A stretch of DNA of 64,000 nt from Fimbriimonas ginsengisoli Gsoil 348 (GTDB lineage Bacteria; Armatimonadota; Fimbriimonadia; Fimbriimonadales; Fimbriimonadaceae), in the NCBI GenBank assembly GCA_945881865.1, contig CAMCVK010000014.1, positions 16,123 to 80,122 on the forward strand, read 5' to 3'. The notes under the pieces are model-generated. The model did no database searches. It had not been told where the DNA came from and was given only the letters and a program-made list of their open reading frames with translations. The translations under genes were made by a program, and so were the position numbers. Positions within the stretch are counted from its first letter, which is position 1, and each line of letters begins with the position of its first letter. Shown in pieces: positions 50,719 through 59,452 of this stretch.

Positions 50719-50724
50719 TACCAT
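50719..50724 (+). promoter_or_regulatory. -10 hexamer TACCAT for the Uma2 gene
   Basis: TACCAT lies 7 nt before ATG 50732. The gap reads AGGTGAG, which could also act as a weak ribosome site. Confidence 0.45.
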
Positions 50725-50731
50725 AGGTGAG

Positions 50732-51313
50732 ATGGGAACGAGTTCGGTCGGGACGGGCACGGTTTATCCCCGGCCTAAGCTTTGGTCGGTGGCGGAGCTA
50801 CATCGCCTCATCGAACTTGACGGGCTCGACTCGTTCCGAAGGCTCGAACTGATTGAGGGAGTCCTCTACGAGAAGAATCGGCAGAGCGACGCGCACGTAG
50901 CATCGCTTTCGTGGACACAGGTCGCGCTGCAAGCCGCGTTTGCCACCGCTGGCGTTGTCGTCGGCGGGAGCAATCTGCACTTGGACGAGTACAGCGAACC
51001 GGAGCCGGACGTTTTAGTTTTACGGGCACGTGCCCTGAATGTTCCAACCGCAGCCGAAGTATTGCTTTTGGTGGAGGTATCGGACACTTCCCTAGCTTTT
51101 GATCTCGGGCGCAAGGCGGCCCTCTACGCCCGGCACGGCATTCCCGAATACTGGGTCGCCGACGTGACGAACCGCCTGCTACATCTGCATCGGCTGCCAG
51201 ACATACAGTCGGGAACGTGGCAAGAACGGCTTGTCCTCGCCCATACGCTTTCCGTTGAGGTTTTGCCCGGCCAGCAGTTGCCCATTGCCGAGCTGTTTCC
51301 GCCGCTGGCTTAA
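50732..51313 (+). CDS. Uma2-family (PD-(D/E)xK) putative endonuclease
   Basis: 193 residues from ATG 50732. It shows the Uma2/DUF820 pattern: LWSVAELHRLIELDGLDSFR, RRLELIEGVLYEKN, EPEPDVLVLRARA (Asp), LLLVEVSDTSLAFDLGRKAA (ExS.tt...D...K) and YARHGIPEYWVADVTNRLLH. These form a PD-(D/E)xK nuclease-like core. Uma2 proteins are abundant in cyanobacteria and some other phyla, usually as solitary genes of unknown role. There is no partner gene here. The stop shares TTAA with the opposite esterase gene. Confidence 0.9.
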   Translation: MGTSSVGTGTVYPRPKLWSVAELHRLIELDGLDSFRRLELIEGVLYEKNRQSDAHVASLSWTQVALQAAFATAGVVVGGSNLHLDEYSEPEPDVLVLRARALNVPTAAEVLLLVEVSDTSLAFDLGRKAALYARHGIPEYWVADVTNRLLHLHRLPDIQSGTWQERLVLAHTLSVEVLPGQQLPIAELFPPLA

Positions 51314-52011
51314 CGCTTGGTTCGTTTTTGGCTGAGCAACCACGCCCAGAAGTCGTCGCGGTTGTAAACGTTCGTCCAGACGTCGTGCCCGCCACCGACG
51401 ATCTTGTCGAATCGAGGGCTCGCCCCCGCAGCCTTCAGCGCATCCACCATGACGATGCTTTGGGCGATGTTCACCGCGCCGTCTTGGTCGCCGTGGGTAA
51501 TCCATAGCGGAATATGCGCGTAGGTTGCCACCTTGGCCGCGTTTCCTCCTCCGCAAATTGGCGCCGCCGCCGCGAACCGATTTGGTGCCGCGGCGAGGAG
51601 GTCCCAAGTGCCGAAGCCACCCATGCTGAGGCCGGTCACGGTTTCCCGGTCTTTGTCGATTCGGTACTTACGCTCGGCCACGTTGATGAGGCCCAGCAAC
51701 GAGTCCGCATCCCAGAACGACCCATCGTCGCACTGCGGAACGATGACGACCGCCTCAATCTTCCTTCCGGCGGCAATCTCCTTCAGTGGGCCATGAATCT
51801 TCACTTTCTCGATATCCGATCCGCGCTCGCCCGATCCGTGGAGGAACAGAACGAGTGGCCATCGCTTTCGGGGCTGGGTCTCGTAGCCTTCCGGCAGGGC
51901 AACCAGATAGCGGCCCGACACCTGCTTTTTGATCTCGGTCTTGTAAGTCTGCGTTTCGTCGACGGGCGTGCTTTCAGTCAGGAGAAGCGGCATCAGGAGC
52001 ATCGGCAACAT
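51310..52011 (-). CDS. Exported alpha/beta hydrolase (esterase/phospholipase-like)
   Basis: 233 residues from ATG 52011. The signal peptide is short (MLPMLLMPLLLTESTP). The fold marks are clear: WPLVLFLHGSGERGSD (oxyanion), VTGLSMGGFGTWDLLAA with the Ser nucleophile, LWITHGDQDGAVN with Asp, and VGGGHDVW with His, so the triad is complete. It resembles predicted peptidase/esterase proteins near feruloyl or acetyl xylan esterases. TATCGT lies 6 nt before the start, so the longer frame to 52059 is not needed. Confidence 0.85.
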   Translation of the reverse strand: MLPMLLMPLLLTESTPVDETQTYKTEIKKQVSGRYLVALPEGYETQPRKRWPLVLFLHGSGERGSDIEKVKIHGPLKEIAAGRKIEAVVIVPQCDDGSFWDADSLLGLINVAERKYRIDKDRETVTGLSMGGFGTWDLLAAAPNRFAAAAPICGGGNAAKVATYAHIPLWITHGDQDGAVNIAQSIVMVDALKAAGASPRFDKIVGGGHDVWTNVYNRDDFWAWLLSQKRTKR

Positions 52012-52017
52012 ACGGCT

Positions 52018-52023
52018 ACGATA
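52018..52023 (-). promoter_or_regulatory. -10 hexamer TATCGT, leaderless start of the esterase
   Basis: Minus-strand TATCGT lies 6 nt before ATG 52011, the same hexamer and spacing as for the phage-region gene at 571. Confidence 0.5.
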
Positions 52024-52082
52024 CCGAGAAAACTTTCTTTGATTTCGTGGAACAACCACTGGCCGGGTTGTCTTCTTCTGGT

Positions 52083-52985
52083 GTGGAACGAAAAAAGCAA
52101 CTTATCCTTCTCGGACTAATCCCGGTAGTGGCCGTCGGTTGGTACCTATTTCGACCGGAACTACTGTTCGTAAATCAATCGGTAAGCGAAAAGCTTCCGG
52201 TTAGTCAATCGGCTAACGCGGTAAAGGAACTCTCGAAGGGTAGCTTTACTTCTTATGCCCACGAGACAAAGGGCTCGGCGATCCTGGTGGAAGCGGACGG
52301 AAAGACCTACCTTCGACTCAGCGAATTCTCGACTTCGAACGGACCCGACGTCCGCGTCTACCTTGTGAAGGGAAGCGACGCTAGCCAGGCAGGAGTGAAC
52401 AAAGCCGGATTCTTGGACCTCGGAGTCATCAAGGGCAACATCGGCGACCAGAACTATGAGATTCCCGCGGGAACCAATCTGAGCGAGTACGGCGGCGTGA
52501 ATATCTGGTGCAAGCGATTCTCGGTCTCTTTCGCCGGTGCCACTTTGACGCCAACGAAGCCGGTCGGACAGCTCTCCACGAATGGCTGGAGCCTCGCCGG
52601 GTTCAGCGACATCACCGTGACGAAGGGCGCGATCAAAGCCGGAAATCAGAATCTTGGAACCGTCGCCATCGTCGAAACCTCCGGCAAGAGGTTCCTTAAC
52701 TTGTCGAACCTGAAGGCAATCCGGCCCAAGACTCGAGTCTTCCTTGTGATGGCAGAGACGCTTTTGGACGCAAAAACCCTCAAATCTTCCGCGAAGGTAA
52801 ATGCCGGCGGAATCGGATCTGGAGCCAAGAGCGGCAAGTTCGCCATCTCTTCCGACCTGGACCTATGGCTCTACCGCTCGATCGCCCTGGTGGATGCCAG
52901 CGGCAAACCCTACGCTTTCGCCCAACTGCGCTCCGCCCAAGAAAAGGCCGGCAACGCCACGATCCTCGACTTTCTCACCGCGTAA
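52083..52985 (+). CDS. Membrane-anchored DM13-type protein
   Basis: 300 residues from GTG 52083; a GTG at 52047 is also open. The N-terminus is a signal anchor (ERKKQLILLGLIPVVAVGWY). Residues about 50-160 are a DM13 domain: KGSFTSYAHETKGSAILVEA, YLRLSEFSTSNGPDVRVYLV, LGVIKGNIGDQNYEIPAGTN, VNIWCKRFSVSFAGATL. Residues about 175-300 look like a second, weaker copy. DM13 domains are thought to take part in extracellular redox chemistry through the conserved Cys. Followed 32 bp later by a related small exported protein. Confidence 0.8.
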   Translation: MERKKQLILLGLIPVVAVGWYLFRPELLFVNQSVSEKLPVSQSANAVKELSKGSFTSYAHETKGSAILVEADGKTYLRLSEFSTSNGPDVRVYLVKGSDASQAGVNKAGFLDLGVIKGNIGDQNYEIPAGTNLSEYGGVNIWCKRFSVSFAGATLTPTKPVGQLSTNGWSLAGFSDITVTKGAIKAGNQNLGTVAIVETSGKRFLNLSNLKAIRPKTRVFLVMAETLLDAKTLKSSAKVNAGGIGSGAKSGKFAISSDLDLWLYRSIALVDASGKPYAFAQLRSAQEKAGNATILDFLTA

Positions 52986-53017
52986 TCCAACCAAACCAAA
53001 ACAGGAAACCAAACACC

Positions 53018-53446
53018 ATGAACCTCATCAACCCAACCAAACTCGCCATCTCGCTCGCTCTCGTTTCCGCTTTCGCGGCAACCGGGCTGGCCCAGCAAGA
53101 CATGATGATGATGTCGAAGTCGTCCATGTTCAAGGGAATCGAGGCCAACACCGGCACCGTTTCCGCCGAGATGAAGAACAAGCGCATCGTCCTTTCGCTC
53201 AGCAAGGATTTCAAGACCCCAAAGAGCCCGGCTCCGCACTGGCAGGTCATCGACTCGGCCGGTAACGTCTATCTGCTGAAGCAGGTGAAGATTGCCGGTG
53301 GCAAGATGAATCGATCCATCACGGTTCCGGCCTATGTCAAGGACGTCGCCAAGGTTCAGATCTGGTGCTCGTTCGCCGAAGTGAACCTCGGCGAAGCGAT
53401 GTTCAAAACGCCCGTCATGGGTATGGGTATGGGTATGGGTATGTAA
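53018..53446 (+). CDS. Small exported DM13-like protein with Gly-Met repeat tail
   Basis: 142 residues with a signal peptide (AISLALVSAFAATGLAQQ). The core (KNKRIVLSLSKDFKTPKSPA; VQIWCSFAEVNLGEAMF) carries the same late motif VqIWC.fa...G.A.f as the DM13 protein upstream, so the pair probably works together outside the cytoplasm. The C-terminus is GMGMGMGM, encoded by a 6-bp tandem repeat. AACAGGAA upstream may be the ribosome site. The function is unknown; metal or redox binding through Met and Cys is only a guess. Confidence 0.7.
   Translation: MNLINPTKLAISLALVSAFAATGLAQQDMMMMSKSSMFKGIEANTGTVSAEMKNKRIVLSLSKDFKTPKSPAPHWQVIDSAGNVYLLKQVKIAGGKMNRSITVPAYVKDVAKVQIWCSFAEVNLGEAMFKTPVMGMGMGMGM
53417..53443 (+). 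repeat. Hexanucleotide tandem repeat (ATGGGT)x4.5
   Basis: Four full ATGGGT units from 53417 to 53440 plus ATG, directly before the stop TAA 53444-53446. It encodes Met-Gly pairs. Being a multiple of three, copy-number change would alter tail length without a frameshift. Confidence 0.9.
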
Positions 53447-53479
53447 GCCACCGACCGCTCCCCGTGCCAAACTGATCGC

Positions 53480-54058
53480 ATGATCGGTTGGTTGCGGGGA
53501 GAGCTCATTGACCTTGAGAACTTCACCGTCACCCTCGCATGCGGGGGTGTCGGTTACGAAGTTTCCGTCCCCGAGACCATCCTGGTCCAACTGCCCGCCC
53601 TTGGCGAGCCCTGCGAACTGCGCATCCGCCAGATTTTTCGCGAGGACGGAACCACCCTCTACGGTTTTCACACCGCAACCCAACGCCGCGTCTTTGACCT
53701 TTTGCTCACCGTCACCGGCTGCGGACCGAAAGTCGCCCTCGCGCTACTGGGCCAAGTCGGCGAAGAATCCATCATCCACGCCGTGCTGGCGCAGGACCCC
53801 AAAACCCTCACCCGCGCGACCGGCGTTGGCACGAAACTCGGCGAGCGAATCATTCTCGAGCTGCGCGAGAAGATGCACAAGGAGTCTCTCGCGCTCAAGC
53901 TCGACCGAACGAAATCGGCCTCCGATGACCTGGTGGATGCGCTTCTGGCCCTGGGCTACCGACGCCAAGAAGCCGAAACCGCCGCCGAAACCGCCCGCGC
54001 CGCCGGCGGAAACATCGAAGCCCAGATTCGCGCCGCGCTGCAGAACCTACGGCGATAA
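53480..54058 (+). CDS. ruvA: Holliday junction branch migration protein RuvA
   Basis: 192 residues from ATG 53480. It binds four-way DNA junctions and loads RuvB. The N-terminal OB fold has MIGWLRGELIDLENFTVTLA and GVGYEVSVPET. The HhH region has LLLTVTGCGPKVALALLGQV and ATGVGTKLGERIILELREKM. The C-terminal domain III (DDLVDALLALGYRRQEAETA) contacts RuvB. CAAACT lies 6 nt before the start. ruvB follows 6 bp later. Confidence 0.97.
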   Translation: MIGWLRGELIDLENFTVTLACGGVGYEVSVPETILVQLPALGEPCELRIRQIFREDGTTLYGFHTATQRRVFDLLLTVTGCGPKVALALLGQVGEESIIHAVLAQDPKTLTRATGVGTKLGERIILELREKMHKESLALKLDRTKSASDDLVDALLALGYRRQEAETAAETARAAGGNIEAQIRAALQNLRR

Positions 54059-54064
54059 ACGAAG

Positions 54065-55075
54065 ATGCCCCACGTTCCCGACCTGAACCCGCAACCACTC
54101 CCGGAGGAATCCGGCGGCGAGCTTTCGCTCCGACCCCGTCGCCTGGGCGAGTTCATCGGCCAGGACAAGCTGAAGGGCAACCTGCAGGTCTTTTTGGATG
54201 CCGCCCGGCAACGGCAGGAACCCGTTGACCACGTTTTGCTCTACGGCCCGCCCGGCCTTGGCAAAACCACCCTTGCCCATATCATCGCCAACGAGATGGG
54301 CGCCGAGATCCATGTCACAAGCGGTCCGGCCGTCGAGCGCCCCGGTGACCTCGTTGGTATTTTGACCAACCTTGAGAGCCATTCCTTACTCTTTATCGAC
54401 GAGATCCACCGTCTGAGTCGCCCGGTCGAGGAGATTCTTTACCCGGCGATGGAAGACGGCAAGGTCGACATCATGATTGGCAAAGGCCCGGCGGCCCGGT
54501 CGATTCGACTGGATGTTCCGCGCTTCACCGTCGTTGGCGCAACCACCCGGCAGGGATTGCTCACCGGCCCGCTTCGCGACCGGTTTGGCATCATCGCGCA
54601 CTTCCAGTTTTACGACAACGAGGCGTTGTTCCAGATTATCCGGCGGTCGGCGAATATTCTCGGCTACGGAATCGAGGACTCTGGCGCGGAGGAAATCGCC
54701 CGGCGCAGCCGGGGAACCCCCCGGATTGCCAACCGCCTTTTGCGACGTGTGCGCGACTTCGCCCAGGTTCAGGGGCTGGCTTCGATCACTCTGGACATCG
54801 CGAACCACGCCTGCGGCGCGCTGGAGATCGACGGCCAGGGCCTGGACCACGTGGACCGTCTGCTCCTGAGGATGATGATCGAAAGGTACAAGGGTGGGCC
54901 GGTAGGGTTGGAAACAATGGCCGCGACCACGGGCGAAGACGCCAACACCATCGAGGATGTTTATGAGCCCTACCTGATCCAGATAGGGCTGCTCCAGCGC
55001 ACGCCGCGCGGCCGCATGGTCACCGCCGAGGCCTACCGAATGTTTGGCCTCGTGCCCCCAACCCCGGAAGTTTAG
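54065..55075 (+). CDS. ruvB: Holliday junction branch migration helicase RuvB
   Basis: 336 residues. The AAA+ motor drives branch migration. Seen: [20 protein letters not shown], Walker [21 protein letters not shown], Walker [17 protein letters not shown], sensor [20 protein letters not shown], and the C-terminal winged helix ([20 protein letters not shown] then [18 protein letters not shown]). The length is standard. Its stop shares TTAG with the opposite oxidoreductase gene. Confidence 0.98.
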   Translation: MPHVPDLNPQPLPEESGGELSLRPRRLGEFIGQDKLKGNLQVFLDAARQRQEPVDHVLLYGPPGLGKTTLAHIIANEMGAEIHVTSGPAVERPGDLVGILTNLESHSLLFIDEIHRLSRPVEEILYPAMEDGKVDIMIGKGPAARSIRLDVPRFTVVGATTRQGLLTGPLRDRFGIIAHFQFYDNEALFQIIRRSANILGYGIEDSGAEEIARRSRGTPRIANRLLRRVRDFAQVQGLASITLDIANHACGALEIDGQGLDHVDRLLLRMMIERYKGGPVGLETMAATTGEDANTIEDVYEPYLIQIGLLQRTPRGRMVTAEAYRMFGLVPPTPEV

Positions 55076-56181
55076 GCGGTTTTTGCGTCCAGCTCACCGC
55101 TGACTAGCTGATCCAGCAGCCCGGTGTAGGCCGCGCCGTCCAGCGGCAAGTGAACCGTCTCGCCGCGTAGCGACGAGTAGATCATCGCGTTCGCCATCTC
55201 CACGCTGTGGATGCCCTCGCTGGCGGGTGCGAGCAGGTCGTCGCCGTCCAGAATCGCGGCGACGAAGTTCTCTACGATCTTTTTATGTTGGTGACCGCCG
55301 CCCGTATACGGAATCTCGCAGCGCCACGTGTCCATCGACGGGAAGGAGGAAGCGGTAGTGTCGCTGAACTCCTGCACGCCTTGCGTCGTGCGGATGAAAG
55401 TGATCTTCCCGTCTTCAACGACGAGTTTGCCGCGATCGCCCGCGATCTCCAGGCGGTTCGTGCCCGGGAACTCGCCGGTGGACGTGACAAAAACGCCGGT
55501 TGCGCCGTTTGCGTGCTCGAAGTAGGCCGTTACCGCGTCTTCGACCTCGATCTCGTGGAATTTGCCGAACTGGCAAAACGCCCGGATCGCCGTCGGCGGG
55601 CCGAAGATCCACTGGTAAAGGTCTAGGTTATGCGGGCATTGGTTTAACAAAACGCCGCCACCTTCGCCGCCCCACGTGGCGCGCCAGCCGCCCGAGCCGT
55701 AGTAGGCCGCCGAGCGGAACCAGTTGGTTATGATCCAGTTTGTGCGCCGAATCTCCCCCAAATCTCCACCGCGAACCAGCTCCCGCACCTTTCGGTACAG
55801 CCCATCGGTTCGCTGATTGAACATCGCGGCAAACTTCAAATGCTCGCGTCCGACGTGGGCGGCAAGCAGCTTCTCGGCATCTTCTTTATGCACCGCGATC
55901 GGCTTTTCGACCAACACGTGTAGCCCGGCTTCCAACGCGGTAACCCCGAGGTCGACGTGGCTGTAGTGCGGTGTCGCAATGAGCACGGCATCAATCAGGC
56001 CCGAGGCGATCATCTCCTCAAAAGAAACGAACGCTGCCACATCCGGATACTTTGCCAGTCGGGCCGCGTCGTCATCGCAAACTGCCGTCAGCTGGAGCCG
56101 GGAGATGCCGGGAAAGCTCTCCCGAATGTGCCCCGTGCCCATGTTTCCCAAACCCACAACGCCGATGCGAACCGCTTCCAT
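55072..56181 (-). CDS. Gfo/Idh/MocA-family sugar oxidoreductase
   Basis: 369 residues from ATG 56181. The NAD(P) site is [20 protein letters not shown]. The family motif [15 protein letters not shown] holds the catalytic Lys. The C-terminal part has [20 protein letters not shown] followed by [11 protein letters not shown], the conserved G.G.l...g.H..D. These enzymes oxidise or reduce sugars or inositols; the substrate is unknown. It is cytosolic with no signal peptide. TATATT lies 5 nt before the ATG, implying a leaderless mRNA. It is a lone gene divergent from lepA. Confidence 0.92.
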   Translation of the reverse strand: MEAVRIGVVGLGNMGTGHIRESFPGISRLQLTAVCDDDAARLAKYPDVAAFVSFEEMIASGLIDAVLIATPHYSHVDLGVTALEAGLHVLVEKPIAVHKEDAEKLLAAHVGREHLKFAAMFNQRTDGLYRKVRELVRGGDLGEIRRTNWIITNWFRSAAYYGSGGWRATWGGEGGGVLLNQCPHNLDLYQWIFGPPTAIRAFCQFGKFHEIEVEDAVTAYFEHANGATGVFVTSTGEFPGTNRLEIAGDRGKLVVEDGKITFIRTTQGVQEFSDTTASSFPSMDTWRCEIPYTGGGHQHKKIVENFVAAILDGDDLLAPASEGIHSVEMANAMIYSSLRGETVHLPLDGAAYTGLLDQLVSGELDAKTA

Positions 56182-56186
56182 GCCCA

Positions 56187-56192
56187 AATATA
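56187..56192 (-). promoter_or_regulatory. -10 hexamer TATATT, leaderless start of the oxidoreductase
   Basis: Minus-strand TATATT lies 5 nt before ATG 56181; no Shine-Dalgarno fits in the gap. Confidence 0.55.
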
Positions 56193-56256
56193 GCCGATTG
56201 GCGAACCCTGCCCGGTACACTTTCAGGCATCGCTGAAATCTCGGCGACGCACGCCT

Positions 56257-58053
56257 ATGGACCAGTCCCTGATCCGAAATTTCTGCATCATTGCGCACAT
56301 CGACCACGGTAAATCGACCCTGGCCGACCGCTTGATCGAACGATGCGGAGCGATTCGGGGAACCGCCCAGGAGCAGATGCTCGACAGCATGGACATCGAG
56401 CGCGAGCGCGGCATCACGATCAAAATGGCCGCCGTGCGCCTGCTGTATACGGCCCGCGACGGCATCACCTACCAGCTGAACCTCATCGACACCCCGGGCC
56501 ACGTCGACTTCACCTACGAAGTTTCGCGCGCGCTGGCCGCCTGCGAAGGCGCCCTCCTTGTGGTGGACGCCAGCCAGGGCGTTGAGGCCCAAACCATCGC
56601 CAACGCCAGCATGGCGATGAACCAAAACCTGGAAATTGTGCCGGTCATCAACAAGATTGACCTGCCCCACGCCGACGTGGAGCGCGCCCGCGAAGAGATC
56701 GAGAGCGCGGTTGCCATCGATGCGACGGACGCCATTCCGTGCTCGGCCAAGGCCGGAATCGGCATCGACGATATTCTGGAAGCCATCGTCACGCGGCTTC
56801 CGGCACCGGCCGGCAACCCGGATGCGCCGCTGCGCGCGCTGATTTACGACAGCCATTACGACGGCTACCAGGGCGCGATTGCCTACCTTCGTGTCATGGA
56901 TGGCGCGGTGAAGAAGGGCGACCGAATCCAGATGATGGCGACCGGATCGATGTTCGACATCGACTCGACCGGCCACTTTTCGCCCGGCCTCACGGTGGAT
57001 ACCGGGCTCGCGTGCGGCGAGGTGGGCTTCATCACCGCCTCCATGAAGTCGATCGGCGATGCCCAGGTCGGCGACACCGTGACGCTGGCGAACAACCCCT
57101 CGCTCGATGCGCTTCCGGGCTACCGGCGCGCGCTTTCCATGGTCTTTTGTGGCCTCTACCCCAGCGATGGCGACCAGTACGAAGACCTGCGTGATGCCAT
57201 CGATAAGTTGCGGTTAAACGACGCGAGCCTGAACTTTGAGCCGGAAACTTCGGCGGCGCTTGGCTTCGGATTCCGGTGCGGATTCCTTGGCCTATTGCAC
57301 ATGGAGATCGCCCGCGAGCGCCTAGAGCGCGAGTTTGGCCTGGACCTCATCCTCACCGCGCCCTCGGTGGATTACCACCTGGAGATGAAGAACGGCGACG
57401 AGATGCACGTTTCGAACCCGGCCGATTTTCCCGATCCGAACCTGATCATGACGATTTTGGAGCCTACGGTGAAGGCGACGATCATGGTTCCGAACGAGTA
57501 CGTGGGCTCGGTGATGACGCTGTGCCAAGAGCGGCGCGGGACGTACCTGAAGACGGACTACCCGACCACGCAGCGCAGCATTTTGTATTACACCCTGCCC
57601 CTCGGCGAAATTTTGCTGGACTTCTTTGACAAGCTGAAGTCGAACACGCGGGGGTACGCCTCGTTCGACTACGATTTGTCCGACTATGTCCCGGCAGACT
57701 TGGTGAAATTGGACATTCTGCTGAACGGCGACCCGGTGGACGCGCTGTCGTTCATCGTGCATCGGTCGTTCTCCTATAACCGGGGCCGGGCCATGGTGGA
57801 GCAGCTGAAGAAAGTTGTCCCCCGGCAACAATACGAGGTCCGGGTGCAAGCGGCGATCGGCGCGAAGGTTATCGCGGCGGATTCGATCAAGCCGTTCCGA
57901 AAGAACGTCATCGCCAAGTGCTACGGCGGCGACATCAGCCGAAAGCGAAAACTGCTGGAGAAACAAAAAGAAGGCAAGAAGCGCATGAAGCAGATCGGCT
58001 CGATCGAACTCCCGCAGGAAGCGTTCCTTAGCGTTCTCAAAGTCGCGGAGTAG
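56257..58053 (+). CDS. lepA: Elongation factor 4 (LepA), ribosome back-translocase
   Basis: 598 residues from ATG 56257. GTPase motifs: G1 [16 protein letters not shown]2 with [15 protein letters not shown]3 [15 protein letters not shown]4 VINKIDLP. Then domain II, EF-G-like III and V, and the LepA-specific C-terminal domain ([40 protein letters not shown]). Length matches the family. TACACT lies about 36 nt upstream, so this mRNA has a short leader. Confidence 0.98.
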   Translation: MDQSLIRNFCIIAHIDHGKSTLADRLIERCGAIRGTAQEQMLDSMDIERERGITIKMAAVRLLYTARDGITYQLNLIDTPGHVDFTYEVSRALAACEGALLVVDASQGVEAQTIANASMAMNQNLEIVPVINKIDLPHADVERAREEIESAVAIDATDAIPCSAKAGIGIDDILEAIVTRLPAPAGNPDAPLRALIYDSHYDGYQGAIAYLRVMDGAVKKGDRIQMMATGSMFDIDSTGHFSPGLTVDTGLACGEVGFITASMKSIGDAQVGDTVTLANNPSLDALPGYRRALSMVFCGLYPSDGDQYEDLRDAIDKLRLNDASLNFEPETSAALGFGFRCGFLGLLHMEIARERLEREFGLDLILTAPSVDYHLEMKNGDEMHVSNPADFPDPNLIMTILEPTVKATIMVPNEYVGSVMTLCQERRGTYLKTDYPTTQRSILYYTLPLGEILLDFFDKLKSNTRGYASFDYDLSDYVPADLVKLDILLNGDPVDALSFIVHRSFSYNRGRAMVEQLKKVVPRQQYEVRVQAAIGAKVIAADSIKPFRKNVIAKCYGGDISRKRKLLEKQKEGKKRMKQIGSIELPQEAFLSVLKVAE

Positions 58054-58602
58054 TCATCGCTGCGAATTCAAGAGTTCAAAGAGGCGGTCCGCCGCCGCTT
58101 CGACGCCGTTGAGTTCGTTGTCAAATCGAATCCAGCCGTGCTCGTGAATCGGTTCGGTGCGATACATCGGGTTCAGGTGCCGGATCGTCTTCTCCAGCAC
58201 AGCAGGATCAAACGACTTGTTGGCCCGAGTTCGATTTCGCTCCAGATTTGTCTCCAGATCGGAGACGACGGCCACTTTGTGCACTCGCAGTCCCGCAAGG
58301 CGGTCCGCGATCAGTCGATCCAGCGTGGGCGGCCCCTGATTGTGGTCGATCACCACGGCAAATCCGGCTTCTTGGTCCCGGAGGGCGATATCGCACGCCA
58401 CCTCCTCCGCCAGGCGAAACTGGAGTTTGGTCTCTTCGCCCCACTCTGCCGATGGACCCGCGAACCCGGAAACCACCCAGTCGCGGAGATCGTCAACCGG
58501 AACGTGGATCCCGCGCGGAAAGCGTCGCAGCAATGCCCGCGCCAGCACCGTTTTTCCCGCCGCCGGCGCCCCCGTCAAGAAAACAACCGGCTCCTCCGCC
58601 AT
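58054..58602 (-). CDS. P-loop kinase-like ATPase (zeta-toxin/AAA_33 type)
   Basis: 182 residues from ATG 58602. Walker A VVFLTGAPAAGKTVLARALL, then HVPVDDLRDWVVSGFAG, FAVVIDHNQGPPTLDRLIAD and the Arg-rich lid ERNRTRANKSFDPAVLEKTI. This is the layout of small nucleoside/sugar kinases and zeta-toxin-like P-loop proteins. The real substrate is unknown, and no antitoxin-like partner is next to it. CATAAT lies 6 nt before the start; an upstream in-frame extension is Arg/Ser-rich and unlikely to be translated. Confidence 0.75.
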   Translation of the reverse strand: MAEEPVVFLTGAPAAGKTVLARALLRRFPRGIHVPVDDLRDWVVSGFAGPSAEWGEETKLQFRLAEEVACDIALRDQEAGFAVVIDHNQGPPTLDRLIADRLAGLRVHKVAVVSDLETNLERNRTRANKSFDPAVLEKTIRHLNPMYRTEPIHEHGWIRFDNELNGVEAAADRLFELLNSQR

Positions 58603-58937
58603 TCGGCAATTATGACTGCCATGCTCTGACGACGACCCTACGGGCGTTTCTCCCCGGAACACTCGAACAAGCCGCCGCCCGATCAGCTGCGCCAAACCCG
58701 AGGACGTTCCCCGCACCTTGCTTGGCCGAAAGCGCACAGATGACCTCGCGGTTCGTCTCCAATGCGGCTCGGGCATCATTTGTAAATGGACTTTACTGGC
58801 TGAAGAACGGCCCGCAGGCAAACAACCAACCTTGGCTGTCTCTCAAGCCAGGCCCAACGCAAGAATTCGAAAAAATTCTGCGGCACTCCACCTATAGAGT
58901 ACGGACGGCAAGTTTTGAAGCCGACCGGGTGGCAGAG
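58603..58937. other. Intergenic region between the kinase and the small lipoprotein
   Basis: About 335 bp. It holds the CATAAT hexamer of the kinase gene (58609-58614). The rest has open frames on both strands without recognisable motifs, signal peptides or ribosome sites. TATAGAGTACGG at about 58893 could contribute a promoter for the lipoprotein gene. I see no RNA gene. Confidence 0.5.
58609..58614 (-). promoter_or_regulatory. -10 hexamer CATAAT, leaderless start of the P-loop kinase
   Basis: Minus-strand CATAAT lies 6 nt before ATG 58602, no Shine-Dalgarno. Confidence 0.5.
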
Positions 58938-59243
58938 ATGAAACACAAATGGATCTTGGGCTTGGCCCTTTTCGTTGTTCTAGGCGCGGCGAGCGGATGT
59001 GGCCGGAAGTTCGAAGGAACCTACGCAATGCATCTGAACGGCATGGACGTGGTCTCGGCCGAGTTCAGGTCGGGCGGAGTGGTCCAGGTAAACAGCCTGG
59101 GCACGACTTCGACCGGTACCTACCGTTTGGAAGGAGATCGGGTGGTGGTGAATGACGGCGGTCGCAGCGCGATCTTCCGGATCGGAGCGGATGGCTCGCT
59201 GACTGAACAAGACGGAGGAATGGTGCTGAAGAGGAAAGATTGA
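58938..59243 (+). CDS. Small lipoprotein
   Basis: 101 residues from ATG 58938 with GGCAGAG upstream. The signal peptide and lipobox (WILGLALFVVLGAASGC) give a lipid-anchored Cys21. The mature part is a small beta-barrel-like domain: GTYAMHLNGMDVVSAEFRSG, STGTYRLEGDRVVVNDGGRS, IFRIGADGSLTEQDGGMVLK. The pattern G.Y......g..v.fd..G.y...g.v..l.g....G.Y.v.gd.v.v resembles small lipocalin-like lipoproteins. It lies 209 bp before the CHAT operon on the same strand, and any link is unproven. Confidence 0.75.
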   Translation: MKHKWILGLALFVVLGAASGCGRKFEGTYAMHLNGMDVVSAEFRSGGVVQVNSLGTTSTGTYRLEGDRVVVNDGGRSAIFRIGADGSLTEQDGGMVLKRKD

Positions 59244-59452
59244 CCCTTCCGTTGCGAACTTGGCTGAGACGCGGCCCTGGGAGCCCCGGGGCCGCAAGGC
59301 GATCGAAAGGCGAGCGAAAAGAGGTTGGCCCTCAATTCAGAATCCGATAACTCGTAAGAATTCGACCACACGATCGAATGAAACTTTTGGTGGAGTACGA
59401 TACGATTTTGAGTTATTGGTGGCAGCGATGGCGGCGAGGAGGTCACGCGTTC

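Noticed and set aside
50732..51313. Uma2 nuclease as part of a defence system
   Set aside because: It stands alone between unrelated genes; Uma2 genes are commonly solitary and the neighbours give no defence context.
58054..58602. Zeta-type toxin of a toxin-antitoxin pair
   Set aside because: The P-loop kinase layout fits, but no small antitoxin gene is adjacent and the gene has its own single-gene promoter.
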